Positions 30,027 to 40,683 are shown, counted from the stretch's first letter. The stretch is DNA of 64,000 nucleotides from Bacteroides sp. OF04-15BH (GCF_003477995.1 NZ_QUEM01000001.1:1-64000), one strand, 5' to 3'. Program-made: numbers and translations. The notes: generated by a model from the sequence alone, not told the origin.

Positions 30027-30206
30027 ATGGATCAGATGCCTCAGGACCCCATGGTATTGATGGGATTCATTAATATGAAATTACGTGACTTCTATCCAGA
30101 CCTGGATGCCCTTTGCGAGGACATGCAGGTGGATCGAAGCGAATTGGAAAAACGGTTGGCCGAAGTGGGATTTGAATATAATCTGGCAGCCAACAAATTT
30201 TGGTAA
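30027..30206 (+). CDS. DUF4250 family miniprotein
   Basis: A 59-residue protein, MDQMPQDPMVLMGFINMKL... ending in NLAANKFW. The D-P-(MLV)-x-L-x-(SG)-(FI)-x-N-M-K-L-R-D opening and the N-x-F-W end are the hallmarks of DUF4250, a tiny family common in anaerobic gut bacteria and of unknown function. Its small size makes it easy to miss. It follows lysO by 29 bp and is probably co-transcribed with it. Its stop is only 17 bp from the convergent lipoprotein gene. Confidence 0.85.
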   Translation: MDQMPQDPMVLMGFINMKLRDFYPDLDALCEDMQVDRSELEKRLAEVGFEYNLAANKFW

Positions 30207-30215
30207 TCGGTTAGG

Positions 30216-30252
30216 GAAGAGGACTAGGATTTCTGGTCCTCTTCTATTTTTC
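30216..30252 (+). terminator. Terminator overlapping the end of the convergent lipoprotein gene
   Basis: GAAGAGGAC (30216-30224) pairs with GTCCTCTTC (30236-30244), followed by TATTTTTC. It would stop the lysO-DUF4250 transcript while lying mostly within the 3' coding end of the opposite-strand gene. Confidence 0.65.
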
Positions 30253-30667
30253 TCAGGAAGAACTTCACCTTGGCACTCATCTCGTCCAGATTCTGGCGCA
30301 GATAGAATACTTTGTTTTTCTGATCATAGAAAGGGGAGTTCTTGCCTCGGTTGTTCTGACGGGATATGGAATCGAGCTTGCGGTTCTCTTTCTGGAAGAT
30401 TGCGTCGAGCACTGCCAGAGAGTCTTGTGCCTGAAGCAGTTCAATGCTGTCCATCACCAGAATACCCTGACGGCGTGCGTCGAAGGCGGTAGGATATTTT
30501 TCGCGCATGGCCTGCACGGTGTCGCGGGCTGCGTCATAATTCTTGTTCTGCATCAGGGTGCGGGCCGCATCCAGCATCGGGGCGGCTTCGAGGTTCGGAT
30601 CTTTCTTTTCTGAACTGCAGGCGCCTGCAAGGAGGCATGCCAGAGCTAGGGGGATGATTTTTTTCAT
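30224..30667 (-). CDS. Small lipoprotein with helical C-terminus
   Basis: 147 residues. The frame opens 12 codons earlier, but the Met at 30667 begins a classic lipoprotein signal (KKIIPLALACLLAGAC) with the lipobox Cys at residue 17. The mature part is Lys/Glu/Gln-rich and helical, with a TPR-like stretch (AARTLMQNKNYDAARDTVQA, about residues 32-51) and a probable coiled coil at the end. I do not recognise a named family. It is monocistronic and convergent to the DUF4250 gene. Confidence 0.8.
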   Translation of the reverse strand: MKKIIPLALACLLAGACSSEKKDPNLEAAPMLDAARTLMQNKNYDAARDTVQAMREKYPTAFDARRQGILVMDSIELLQAQDSLAVLDAIFQKENRKLDSISRQNNRGKNSPFYDQKNKVFYLRQNLDEMSAKVKFFLRKIEEDQKS

Positions 30668-30742
30668 AATGTTTAAGTTTTCCTTTTGCCACAAAAATAC
30701 CATTTTTTGTTTGATGGGGCGTGTTCTACGGGTAAAAAATAC

Positions 30743-30750
30743 TAAATTTG
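30743..30750 (+). promoter_or_regulatory. cca promoter (-7 element)
   Basis: TAAATTTG matches TAnnTTTG and lies 26 bp upstream of the cca start. Confidence 0.5.
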
Positions 30751-30776
30751 CATGCTTTTATGTAGAATAAACAAAC

Positions 30777-32210
30777 ATGAGAAATCTTTCTAAGGAAGAC
30801 CTGATAAAATTATTGGATAAAAAGGTGTTCCATCTGATCGGTCAGACGGCTGATGAGCTGGGACTGGAATGCTATGTAGTGGGCGGTTACGTGCGTGACC
30901 TGTTCCTGGAACGCCCGTCGAAAGACATTGACGTGGTGGTTGTGGGCAGCGGCATCGCGCTGGCCGAGGCTCTGGGTGCCAAGTTGGGCCGGGGCGCACA
31001 TGTGTCGGTGTTCCGGAACTTCGGAACGGCTCAGCTGAAATATCACGGCATGGAGGTGGAGTTTGTGGGGGCACGTAAGGAAAGCTACTCGCACGACTCG
31101 CGCAAACCGGTTGTGGAAGACGGTACACTGGAAGATGACCAGAACCGCCGTGACTTTACCATCAATGCGCTGGCGGTATGCCTGAATAGGGACCGATTTG
31201 GCGAACTGGTGGATCCGTTTGACGGCGTGTGGGATATGGAAGACCGCCTGATCCGGACACCGCTCGATCCGGACATTACTTTCAGTGATGACCCGCTGCG
31301 CATGATGCGCTGCGTGCGTTTTGCCACTCAGCTGAATTTCTATATCGACGACGAGACTTTTGAGGCTCTGGAACGGAATAAGGAACGCATCAAAATCATT
31401 TCGCGCGAACGGATTGCCGACGAGCTGAACAAGATTATGATGACGCGCACCCCTTCTAAGGGTTTTGTGGAACTGCAGCGCTGCGGACTGCTGCCGCTGA
31501 TTTTTCCGGAACTGGCCGCTATGGAGGGAGTAGACACCATTCAGGGCAAGTCGCACAAGGATAATTTCTATCACACCCTGCAGGTCGTGGACAATCTGGC
31601 GGCGGTGAGCGACAATCTGTGGCTCCGCTGGGCGGCCCTGCTGCACGATATCGGAAAGCCGCGCACCAAACGCTATGAGCCGGGAGTGGGCTGGACCTTC
31701 AAGAACCATAACTTTATCGGAGCCAAGATGGTACCGGAGATTTTCCGCAAAATGAAGCTGCCGATGAATGAGAAAATGAAATATGTGCAGAAACTGGTGG
31801 GGCTGCACATGCGCCCTATCGTCATTGCCGATGATGAGGTGACTGATTCGGCTGTGCGCCGTCTGCTCTTTGAGGCAGGGGATGACATCGAAGACCTGAT
31901 GATGTTGTGTGAGGCGGATATCACTTCGCGCAATGTGCAGCGCAAGCAGCGTTTTCTGGACAATTTCAAGCTGGTGCGCCGCAAACTGGTGGATCTGGAA
32001 GAGCGCGACCGTATCCGTAATTTCCAGCCTCCGGTGACGGGTGAGGAGATTATGGAGGTGTTCGATCTGCAGCCGTGCCGTGAAATCGGTCTGCTGAAAA
32101 GTGCCATCAAGGATGCCATTCTGGACGGAGTGGTGCCCAATGAGCATGATCCGGCTTATGCTTTTATGCTGGAGCGGGCACGTGAAATGGGACTGGAACC
32201 CAAAAAGTAA
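30777..32210 (+). CDS. cca: CCA tRNA nucleotidyltransferase with HD domain
   Basis: Adds or repairs the 3' CCA of tRNAs. The class II nucleotidyltransferase head has GGYVRD and the metal-binding DID (Asp50, Asp52), followed by the ED(Q)NRRDFTINAL motif near residue 118. An HD phosphohydrolase domain (LLHDIGKPRT, about 285-295) follows, as in many bacterial CCA enzymes. 477 residues fits the family. Both tRNA-Val genes in this window lack an encoded CCA, so the enzyme is needed. Confidence 0.94.
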   Translation: MRNLSKEDLIKLLDKKVFHLIGQTADELGLECYVVGGYVRDLFLERPSKDIDVVVVGSGIALAEALGAKLGRGAHVSVFRNFGTAQLKYHGMEVEFVGARKESYSHDSRKPVVEDGTLEDDQNRRDFTINALAVCLNRDRFGELVDPFDGVWDMEDRLIRTPLDPDITFSDDPLRMMRCVRFATQLNFYIDDETFEALERNKERIKIISRERIADELNKIMMTRTPSKGFVELQRCGLLPLIFPELAAMEGVDTIQGKSHKDNFYHTLQVVDNLAAVSDNLWLRWAALLHDIGKPRTKRYEPGVGWTFKNHNFIGAKMVPEIFRKMKLPMNEKMKYVQKLVGLHMRPIVIADDEVTDSAVRRLLFEAGDDIEDLMMLCEADITSRNVQRKQRFLDNFKLVRRKLVDLEERDRIRNFQPPVTGEEIMEVFDLQPCREIGLLKSAIKDAILDGVVPNEHDPAYAFMLERAREMGLEPKK

Positions 32211-32232
32211 CCTATGGATATAAATGATAAAC

Positions 32233-32268
32233 GGAAAGCAAGTTCCTGAAAAACGGGGCTTGCTTTTC
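32233..32268 (+). terminator. cca terminator
   Basis: GAAAGCAAG pairs with CTTGCTTTTC around a 16-nt loop, followed by a short T-rich tail. A TAATTTTG box at 32271-32278 just behind it could start ruvA transcription. Confidence 0.6.
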
Positions 32269-32348
32269 ATTAATTTTGTAAAGCAACACAATATTGCACG
32301 GGAAAATACGTTTATAAGAAAATAACATACCAGTAAAGTTGATAAATT

Positions 32349-32951
32349 ATGATTGAATATATAAAGGGTGAGCTGGCCGAGGTGACTCCTGCCCAGGCTG
32401 TGGTGGACTGTCACGGAGTGGGCTATGGCATCAGCATCTCACTCAACACTTTTTCTGAAATTCAGGGGAAAAAGGAGGTGAAACTGTGGATCTATGAAGC
32501 GATTCGCGAGGATGCGCATCAGTTGTTCGGTTTTGCTTCAAAACTGGAACGCGAGCTATTTGTGCAGCTCATCAGTGTTTCGGGCATTGGAGGCAATACG
32601 GCGCGCATGATTTTGTCGGCACTGTCTCCGGCCGAGCTGTATGAAGTGATCAGTACCGGCAACGAAAAGGTGCTGAAAACCGTGAAGGGTATCGGACTGA
32701 AAACGGCACAGCGCATCATTGTGGACCTGAAGGACAAGATTGTGGCAGTGGAAGGAGCTGTTCCGACGGCCCTGCCCGGAAAGAAAAAGGAAGAGCTTGC
32801 CAACAAAGAGGTGTTCGATGAGGCTCTGGCTGCTCTGGGTATGCTGGGATTTCCGCCGGCACCGACACACAAGGTGGTCAGTGCTATTCTCAAAGAAGAA
32901 CCGGAATTGCCTGTGGAACAGGTAATCAAACTGGCACTCAAACGCCTCTAG
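32349..32951 (+). CDS. ruvA: Holliday junction branch migration protein RuvA
   Basis: Tetrameric junction-binding subunit of RuvAB. It opens with [26 protein letters not shown] (OB fold). Tandem helix-hairpin-helix motifs are at about 71-85 ([15 protein letters not shown]) and 106-120 ([16 protein letters not shown]). The RuvB-contacting C-terminal domain ends the protein. 200 residues is normal. sprA follows after 31 bp; ruvA-sprA neighbourhood is also seen in other Bacteroidota. Confidence 0.97.
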   Translation: MIEYIKGELAEVTPAQAVVDCHGVGYGISISLNTFSEIQGKKEVKLWIYEAIREDAHQLFGFASKLERELFVQLISVSGIGGNTARMILSALSPAELYEVISTGNEKVLKTVKGIGLKTAQRIIVDLKDKIVAVEGAVPTALPGKKKEELANKEVFDEALAALGMLGFPPAPTHKVVSAILKEEPELPVEQVIKLALKRL

Positions 32952-32982
32952 GATTCGGATAAACGTCAGAAGAACCGTAACA

Positions 32983-35900
32983 ATGAAAAATAAACTGAAA
33001 TATATTCTTTACCTGTCGCTGCTTCTGCTGGTGGGGATTAATGCCTGGGCTTCCTGGAGTAATCCCATGATTGCAGGGGCAAGGACCCGCCAGCCGCACC
33101 GCGTGCCTGCGGATGCGATTCGGTCGGCAGACCCGGATACGGTGAAAAGCCGTTTCCCGGTGGCCAGAACCGTGGCTCGCGACGAGGCGGATCTGCGCAA
33201 AAAGAACGTGGACTTGCGAAGCCCCGAGAACATCAAGCCGGACACGGTGTATGATGCCCAGACCAATACGTATATCATCGGTAAGAAGGTGGGTGACGGC
33301 TATCTGAGTGCACCGATCATCATGACGGCGGAGGAGTATCAGCAGTGGACACTCCAGCAGTCGCTGCGCAATTATTTCCAGAAGAAGAATCAGGAAGAAT
33401 TTGATGCAGAGGGAAAAAACAAGTTTGACTTTACGAACATGCAGTTTGATTTGGGACCGGCAGAGAAAATCTTCGGTCCCGGCGGCGTGCAGATCAAGAC
33501 ACAGGGATCGGCAGAACTGAAAATCGGAGCCAATATGCGTAATGTGCAGAATCCGGCCATATCTGCCAGCAAGCGGAAAACCCTGGGCTTTGATTTTGAC
33601 GAGAATATCAACATGAGCCTGAAAGGTAGTGTGGGTGACAAAATCAACATGAACCTGAATTATAACACCGACGCGACCTTTGATATGGATGCCCAAAGCC
33701 TGAAACTGAAGTATGAAGGCAAGGAGGATGAAATTATCAAACTGATTGAGGCGGGTAACGTGACGCTCCCTTCAAATTCATCGCTCATACAGGGATCTTC
33801 GGCACTGTTCGGTATCCGCACGGATTTGCAGTTCGGAAAACTGAAACTGCAGACGGTAGTGTCGCAGAAGAAATCGGCTTCGAAAACCGTTTCTTCGAAG
33901 GGTGGTGTGCAGCTGCATTCATTTGAGTTCACCGCTACCGAATACGAGGAAAACCGCCACTATTTCCTGGCGCACTTTTTCCGCGACAATTATGACAAGA
34001 ACATGAAAACCGCCCCGAATATCACTTCGGGAATCACCATCAAACGTATTGAACTGTGGGTTACCAACAAGACGGGTAACAGTGAGAGTAACCGTAACAT
34101 CGTAGCTTTTACGGACTTGGGTGAAGCAGACCATATCAGCAATCCTATCTGGGTAAAGACGGGAACCACCAATCCGGTGAACCGTTCGAACTCGCTCTAT
34201 GAAGCGATGGTGAACCAGTATGCCGAGGCGCGTAATATCAGTTCTACCACGCAGGTGCTGGATGGAATTCCCAATTTTCAGGGAGGTACGGACTACGAGA
34301 AGCTGCAGAGTGCGCGCAAGCTGAGCAGCAGCGAATATACGGTAAACGAGGCTTTGGGTTATGTGTCGCTTAACTTTACCCTGCAGAGTGATGAAGTGTT
34401 GGCGGCAGCCTTTGAATACACCTACAACGGACAGACTTATCAGGTGGGTGAGTTCTCGACCGACTTGACTGACAATGCACAGGCTTTGTATGTCAAGGCG
34501 CTGAAAAACACCGCGGTATCTCCTTCTATCGGAAACTGGGACCTGATGATGAAGAATGTGTATAGCCTGAATGCTACGACCACCCAGTCGGAACAGTTCA
34601 AGCTGGACATCAAGTATCAGAGTGATTCGGCAGGCGTCTATCTGAATTATCTGCCTGAAGAGAAGTACAAGAGTACCCCCTTGCTGCGCATCATGAATCT
34701 GGACCGTCTGGATGCCAAGAACAATCCGTATCCGAACGGACAGTTTGACTATCTGGAGGGCTATACCATCAGCAAGGGACGTATCTTCTTCCCGGTAGTG
34801 GAACCTTTTGGAAGTCACTTGCGCAGTTATCTGAATGATGCGTCGCTGGCTGAAAAATATTGTTTCCAGGAACTGTATGACTCAACCAAGACTGTTGCCA
34901 AGCAGATTGCCGAGAAAAACAAGTATCTGCTGAGCGGAGAATACAAGGGAAACAACGGAGCGGAGATAGATCTCGGTTCGATGAATATCCCGCAAGGCTC
35001 GGTGGTGGTGACTGCCGGCGGTGTGACCCTGACGGAGAATGTGGATTACACCGTGGATTATTCCATGGGACGTGTGACCATCATCAATCAGAGCATTATT
35101 GATGCCGGCACCAGTGTGAGTGCCAGTTTTGAGAGTAACGAAAATTACGGCATGCAGCGCAAGACCATGCTGGGTATGAACTTGCAGTATGACTTCTCGA
35201 AGGATCTGGTGTTTGGCGGTACGTTGATGTATCTGAACGAACAGCCGCTTACCAGTAAGGTGAACATGGGAGAGGAACCGCTCAAGAATACCTTGTGGGG
35301 TTTGAACCTGTCGTGGAAGCATGAGAGCCAATGGCTCACGAATATGCTGGACAAGATACCGTTTGTGCAGTGTACGGCTCCTTCGCAAATCAACTTTACC
35401 GGAGAATTTGCCCAGCTGATTGCCGGACAGAATCATCAGGTACAGGGTTCGGCTTCGTATATTGATGATTTTGAGAATGCGGAGACTTCCATCAGCATCA
35501 TGCAGCCAACTTCATGGACCATATCCAGTGTGCCCAGTGACTTTGAGGAAAGCAAGTTGAGCAATGATGTGCGCACAGGTTATAACCGTGCTTTGATGAG
35601 TTGGTATTGCGTGGATCCGATCTTTACGCGCCGCAGCTCTACCTTGACTCCTTCGCATATCAAGAATGACCTGGATCAGCTGTCGAACCATTATGTGCGT
35701 GAGGTCTATGAGCGCGAGCTGTATCCGGCCAAATCGCAGAATACCTATAACTCGTCCACTTCGCTGACTCTGATGAACATTGCCTACTATCCTTCGGAAA
35801 GAGGTCCGTATAACCTGAATCCGAATCTGGATTATCAGGGTAAACTGCCGAATCCAGCCCAACACTGGGGAGGTATGATGCGCAAACTGGATGTGAGCGA

Positions 35901-38900
35901 TTTTGAGACTTCGAATATCGAGTATATTGAGTTCTGGATGCTCGATCCGTTCATCTATACCCGGGACAAGGGAGGCAACTATGGCGGTGACTTCTACATC
36001 AATCTGGGTGAGGTGAGTGAGGATATCCTCAAGGACGGAAAGAAATTTGTGGAAAGCAGTATGCCTACCGACGGAAATTTGAGTTACTTCTCGGAAACGG
36101 TGTGGGGTCGTGTTCCTACCACCAACAGTGTGACCTATGCCTTTAACAACGAGAGCGGGGCACGCGACAAGCAGGATATCGGTCTGAACGGACTGAGCAG
36201 TGCCGACGAGAAAAACTTCGGAGCCTATAAGGAGTTTCTGGCTGCGGTGCAGGGCAAGGTTTCGGCCGCTGTGTTTGATTCCTTGCTGAACGACCCGGCG
36301 GGAGATGATTATCATTACTTCCGCGGTACGGATTATGACAACAAGCAGTTGAGCATTCTGGAACGTTACAAGCGCATTAATAACCCGGAAGGAAACTCCC
36401 GGTCGGCTGAAAGTTCGCCCGAGTCGTATGATACTTCATACAAGACAACTCCCGACGGTGAGGATATCAATCAGGACTATACCCTGAATGAGTATGAGCG
36501 TTACTACCAGTATAAAATCAGTATCCGTCCGGAAGATCTGGTAGTGGGTAAGAATTATGTGGTGGACAAACGCCACGCGAGTGCTCCGTTGCGTAATGGA
36601 AAGACCGAAGAGGTCGACTGGTATCTTTTCCGCATTCCGGTGGAGGAGTACCAGAAAAAGGTGGGTAATATCAACGACTTTACCAGTATCCGCTTTATCC
36701 GTATGTTCCTGACAGACTTTGAGCAACCGGTAATCATGCGTCTGGCTACTTTGGATCTGGTACAGGGACAGTGGAGATCGTATGAACAGGCACTTTACAC
36801 CGGTGAAGCTCCGGCAACCGCTGGAACAATGGACGTGTCTGCCGTGAATATCGAAGAAAACGGCGACAAGACACCGGTGAACTATGTGGTACCTCCAGGC
36901 ATCAGCCGTGTGGTAGACCCGAACCAGACTCAGCTGGCTGAGCAGAACGAGCAGGCTTTGTCGCTGGTGATTAAGGATTTGGGCTCGGGAGATGCACGGG
37001 CGGTATACAAGAATATGAATCTGGACATGCGCCAGTACAAGCATTTGCAGATGTATGTGCATGCCAATGCTCTGAGCGACGACTATACCAGTCTGGAGGA
37101 TAATCAGACCAGCGTGTTCATCCGTCTGGGTTCAGACTACCGGAATAATTTCTATGAGTATGAGATTCCGTTGAAGCTGACTAAGGAGGGTGTTTACGGA
37201 CAGCGCAATACCGAGCACCGGAAGCTGGTATGGCCTGAAGACAATATGCTGGACATCAATCTGGAGCTGCTGACGAATGTGAAGAAGAACCGGAACCACT
37301 CCAAGAGTCTAGGAATGATTTCCATGAACGACCTGTATTCGGAATATGATCCTGACAAGCCGAACAACAAGGTAAGTATTATGGGTAACCCGACTCTGGG
37401 TGAGGTAAAGACCATTATGGTGGGTGTGCGTAACAATTCGGGAGAAATCAAATCGGTTGAGGTTTGGATTAACGAGTTGCGCATGCAGGAATTCAACAAC
37501 GATGGCGGTTGGGCTGCGCAGGGTAATCTGAATGTGCAGTTGTCTGACTTGGGTAACGTAACGGTTCAAGGTCAGGTGGTGACTGCCGGATTCGGTGGAC
37601 TGGAGCAGTCGGTTAGCGAGCGTAAGAATGAAGATACCTATAATTACAGCATCACTACCAGTCTGGAACTGGGAAAACTCTTCCCGGAGAAGGCACAGGT
37701 ATCGCTGCCATTGTATTATTCTTACAGCAAGGAGATTGTGAAACCGAAGTATAATCCGCTCGATACGGATATGCTGCTGAAGGATGCCATGGATGCCTTG
37801 ACGACCAAGCAGGAGCGCGATTTGCTGTCGAATCTGACCACGACTCGTACGGTGAACAAGAATTTCAGTCTGAGTAATGTGCGTGTGAATATTGTCACTC
37901 CGAAGCACGCCATGCCTTATGACCCGGCGAACTTCTCGTTCAACTATGCGCACAGCAGTTCGTATAAGGCCGGAGAGACAACAGCCTGGGAAACGGAGAA
38001 CCGTTGGAGCGGAGGTATGAGCTATGCTTATTCTCCGAACTACAAGCCTCTGGAGCCGTTTAAAAAGAAATTCAAGAGCAAGAGCAAATGGCTGGATATC
38101 GTGAAGAATATCAATCTGAACTATCTGCCACAAAGCCTGAGTTTCAATACGGACATAACCCGAAACTATTATGAGTTCCAGGAGCGGGACATCAGCAATC
38201 TGGAGAGTCCGACCTCTCTGCCGCTGTCTTTTGCACAGGATTTCCTGTGGAACCGTGATTTTAATATCCGTTGGGACTTGACCAAGGCATTGCATTTGTC
38301 GTTTACTTCCGGAACGCGAGCTGAGATTGAGGAACCTTATACTCCGGTAAACAAAGACCTGTATCCGGATTCTTATGCTGCCTGGAAGGATTCCGTATGG
38401 CACAGCATTAAAGGTTTCGGTACTCCGTTGGACTATCAGCAGACGTTCAATGGTTCGTATAAGTTGCCGCTGAGTCAGATTCCTTGCTTTGACTGGATTG
38501 ACGGAGACGGAAGTTATACGTCGAACTATTCCTGGGTACGCGGTGCCGAAATGGAAGACGGCAGCACGTTGGGAAATACCATTAATTCAGAGCGTGATGT
38601 CAATATTAATGGTAAGCTGAATTTTGAGAAACTGTATAATCACAGTGATTTCCTCAAGAAAGCCAACCAGCGTTTCTCACTTGCCGGACGACGCAAGGCA
38701 GCCAATGAGCGGGACAAGAAGGCCCAGGAAAAGAAAAAGGAGAAAGAAGAGCAAAAGAAAGCGGAGCAGGAACGTGCCAAGCTGTTGGCCGAAGGAAAGA
38801 CAGAGGCTGCCGACAGTCTGCTGACACAGACCAATGCCAAAGGGGTGGCCAATGCCAAGAAGAAAACGGCTTTCAAGGGATTTGCCAAAGAGATCCGTCT

Positions 38901-40557
38901 CTTCCCGGATTCACAACTGGTGGTGAAACATAACCAAAAGAGCAAGAAGCTCAGAGTGACCGCTGTAACTGAAGACGGAAAACGGTATGAGGTGAAATAT
39001 AAGCGTCTGGATGAAAACACCATTCGCATCAAGGGACGTGACAGTGTCAAGGTACGTCTGAACGTGATACCGTTGCCGAAGGCTGAGGAAAAACCGTGGT
39101 ATGTATATGCACAGGGTGCAGCCCGTTTCCTGATGATGGTGCGTAATGCCAGCATCAGTTACCGCAACAATTATTCGATTGCCCTGCCGGGATTCCTGCC
39201 GAATATCGGAGACTTCTTCGGACAGCGTTCATCGGGCGGTTTGCAACCGGGACTGGATTTTGCCTTCGGTTTTGTGGATGACAGCTATATCCGTAAGGCA
39301 AATGAGCGCGGCTGGCTGTTGAACAGTGACAGTGTAAGCTCGCCGGCGGTGAGCAGCACCACGGAAGACTTGCAGCTGAAGGTAACCTTGGAACCGATTC
39401 CGGACCTGAAGATTGACCTCAGTGCCAGCAGGACAACGAATGAAAGCAACAGCATCCAGTATATGTATGCCGGAATGCCGACCACTCGAAGCGGTAGCTT
39501 CAATATGACAACCATTTCGATTAAATCGGCGTTTGAAGGAGGAGGCAATGCAGAGAACGGTTATGCCAGCAAGAGCTTCACCAAATTCCAGAATCTGCTG
39601 AATACCTTCCAGCAACGGGTAGAACAGCAATATGCCGGGGCTACCTATCCGGCTGGAACCGGTATGAGCGGTACGTTCAATCCTGAAAACGGAACGGTGG
39701 ACAAGTACTCATCGGATGTGATGATTCCGGCTTTCCTGTCGGCTTATACCGGAGGAAACAGTCTGGAGGTATTCCCGTCGCTGTTGCGTATGTTGCCAAA
39801 CTGGACCGTGTCTTACAAGGGATTGAGCCGTTTGCCTTGGATTGAGGATCATCTGAAGAGTGTGACGCTGAACCACGCTTATAAGAGCATTTATTCAGTG
39901 GGTTCTTACAACACATACAGCACCTGGTTGCAGTATATGGGTGATCTGGGATTCGTGGCCAACACCACAACCGGAGGCTATCTGCCCAGCAGCATGTATG
40001 ATATCAGTTCCGTTTCCATTAACGAGTCGTTCTCACCACTGATCGGTGTGAATGTAACTCTGAAAAACAATATGACCTTGAAAGCGGAATACAAGAAGAC
40101 CCGTGTGCTGACGCTGAGTATGACTTCAGTACAGCTGAATGAGTCGGGAAGCAATGATATTGTTTTCGGATGGGGATATAAGGTGAATGACTTCCGGGTT
40201 GGAAACCTGTTCAACAAGCGCCGGCGTGTGAAGACCAAGCGCACAGCCGGTAATGATGAGGAAGAGAAGACAACTCCGGCGAAGAACACCTTTAATCGGG
40301 AACTGAATTTGCAATTTGACTTCTCTTACCGTTCACAGAGTTCGATTACACGCGATATACAGAATTCGCTGTCGGAAGCAACGAGCGGTAACCGGGCGGT
40401 GAAGGCTTCGTTCAGCGCAGATTATACGTTGAGCAAATACATGACCTTCAGTCTGTATTATGACCGCCAGAGAAATATGCCGTTGCTGTCGTCGAATTCA
40501 TATCCGACCATTACGCAGGACTTTGGTTTCAGCCTGCGCTTCTCACTGACGCGGTAA
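32983..40557 (+). CDS. sprA: Type IX secretion translocon protein SprA (Sov)
   Basis: Giant 36-strand outer-membrane barrel that forms the T9SS translocation pore. 2524 residues with a signal peptide (about 1-22). Repeated SprA segments such as GNWDLMMKNVYSL near 517 and WINELRM near 1494 are recognisable, and it ends in strands with a C-terminal aromatic-rich FGFSLRFSLTR. A highly charged Lys/Glu/Gln-rich stretch at about 1905-1945 interrupts the barrel pattern and is probably an exposed coiled-coil loop. With PorU and PorV at 14-19 kb it gives three T9SS parts in the window; PorK-N and PorT are not here. Confidence 0.94.
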   Translation: MKNKLKYILYLSLLLLVGINAWASWSNPMIAGARTRQPHRVPADAIRSADPDTVKSRFPVARTVARDEADLRKKNVDLRSPENIKPDTVYDAQTNTYIIGKKVGDGYLSAPIIMTAEEYQQWTLQQSLRNYFQKKNQEEFDAEGKNKFDFTNMQFDLGPAEKIFGPGGVQIKTQGSAELKIGANMRNVQNPAISASKRKTLGFDFDENINMSLKGSVGDKINMNLNYNTDATFDMDAQSLKLKYEGKEDEIIKLIEAGNVTLPSNSSLIQGSSALFGIRTDLQFGKLKLQTVVSQKKSASKTVSSKGGVQLHSFEFTATEYEENRHYFLAHFFRDNYDKNMKTAPNITSGITIKRIELWVTNKTGNSESNRNIVAFTDLGEADHISNPIWVKTGTTNPVNRSNSLYEAMVNQYAEARNISSTTQVLDGIPNFQGGTDYEKLQSARKLSSSEYTVNEALGYVSLNFTLQSDEVLAAAFEYTYNGQTYQVGEFSTDLTDNAQALYVKALKNTAVSPSIGNWDLMMKNVYSLNATTTQSEQFKLDIKYQSDSAGVYLNYLPEEKYKSTPLLRIMNLDRLDAKNNPYPNGQFDYLEGYTISKGRIFFPVVEPFGSHLRSYLNDASLAEKYCFQELYDSTKTVAKQIAEKNKYLLSGEYKGNNGAEIDLGSMNIPQGSVVVTAGGVTLTENVDYTVDYSMGRVTIINQSIIDAGTSVSASFESNENYGMQRKTMLGMNLQYDFSKDLVFGGTLMYLNEQPLTSKVNMGEEPLKNTLWGLNLSWKHESQWLTNMLDKIPFVQCTAPSQINFTGEFAQLIAGQNHQVQGSASYIDDFENAETSISIMQPTSWTISSVPSDFEESKLSNDVRTGYNRALMSWYCVDPIFTRRSSTLTPSHIKNDLDQLSNHYVREVYERELYPAKSQNTYNSSTSLTLMNIAYYPSERGPYNLNPNLDYQGKLPNPAQHWGGMMRKLDVSDFETSNIEYIEFWMLDPFIYTRDKGGNYGGDFYINLGEVSEDILKDGKKFVESSMPTDGNLSYFSETVWGRVPTTNSVTYAFNNESGARDKQDIGLNGLSSADEKNFGAYKEFLAAVQGKVSAAVFDSLLNDPAGDDYHYFRGTDYDNKQLSILERYKRINNPEGNSRSAESSPESYDTSYKTTPDGEDINQDYTLNEYERYYQYKISIRPEDLVVGKNYVVDKRHASAPLRNGKTEEVDWYLFRIPVEEYQKKVGNINDFTSIRFIRMFLTDFEQPVIMRLATLDLVQGQWRSYEQALYTGEAPATAGTMDVSAVNIEENGDKTPVNYVVPPGISRVVDPNQTQLAEQNEQALSLVIKDLGSGDARAVYKNMNLDMRQYKHLQMYVHANALSDDYTSLEDNQTSVFIRLGSDYRNNFYEYEIPLKLTKEGVYGQRNTEHRKLVWPEDNMLDINLELLTNVKKNRNHSKSLGMISMNDLYSEYDPDKPNNKVSIMGNPTLGEVKTIMVGVRNNSGEIKSVEVWINELRMQEFNNDGGWAAQGNLNVQLSDLGNVTVQGQVVTAGFGGLEQSVSERKNEDTYNYSITTSLELGKLFPEKAQVSLPLYYSYSKEIVKPKYNPLDTDMLLKDAMDALTTKQERDLLSNLTTTRTVNKNFSLSNVRVNIVTPKHAMPYDPANFSFNYAHSSSYKAGETTAWETENRWSGGMSYAYSPNYKPLEPFKKKFKSKSKWLDIVKNINLNYLPQSLSFNTDITRNYYEFQERDISNLESPTSLPLSFAQDFLWNRDFNIRWDLTKALHLSFTSGTRAEIEEPYTPVNKDLYPDSYAAWKDSVWHSIKGFGTPLDYQQTFNGSYKLPLSQIPCFDWIDGDGSYTSNYSWVRGAEMEDGSTLGNTINSERDVNINGKLNFEKLYNHSDFLKKANQRFSLAGRRKAANERDKKAQEKKKEKEEQKKAEQERAKLLAEGKTEAADSLLTQTNAKGVANAKKKTAFKGFAKEIRLFPDSQLVVKHNQKSKKLRVTAVTEDGKRYEVKYKRLDENTIRIKGRDSVKVRLNVIPLPKAEEKPWYVYAQGAARFLMMVRNASISYRNNYSIALPGFLPNIGDFFGQRSSGGLQPGLDFAFGFVDDSYIRKANERGWLLNSDSVSSPAVSSTTEDLQLKVTLEPIPDLKIDLSASRTTNESNSIQYMYAGMPTTRSGSFNMTTISIKSAFEGGGNAENGYASKSFTKFQNLLNTFQQRVEQQYAGATYPAGTGMSGTFNPENGTVDKYSSDVMIPAFLSAYTGGNSLEVFPSLLRMLPNWTVSYKGLSRLPWIEDHLKSVTLNHAYKSIYSVGSYNTYSTWLQYMGDLGFVANTTTGGYLPSSMYDISSVSINESFSPLIGVNVTLKNNMTLKAEYKKTRVLTLSMTSVQLNESGSNDIVFGWGYKVNDFRVGNLFNKRRRVKTKRTAGNDEEEKTTPAKNTFNRELNLQFDFSYRSQSSITRDIQNSLSEATSGNRAVKASFSADYTLSKYMTFSLYYDRQRNMPLLSSNSYPTITQDFGFSLRFSLTR

Positions 40558-40577
40558 TAATCAGAGTCAGTAATTTT

Positions 40578-40638
40578 AGAAACTGGTGATGAAGTAAAAT
40601 ATCCGGTTAAGGACTTTGCTTCATCACCAGTTTTTTTA
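40578..40638 (+). terminator. sprA terminator
   Basis: AAACTGGTGATGAAG pairs perfectly with CTTCATCACCAGTTT around a loop of about 25 nt, followed by TTTTTTT. Confidence 0.88.
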
Positions 40639-40683
40639 TTTTCAGGATTATTCTTATTCGTATTCTAGGTTACTGTTGGTTGC

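Noticed and set aside
30810..32414. 534-codon minus-strand open frame opposite cca
   Set aside because: It is antisense to a clearly conserved CCA-adding enzyme and reaches into ruvA; long antisense frames are common in this codon usage.
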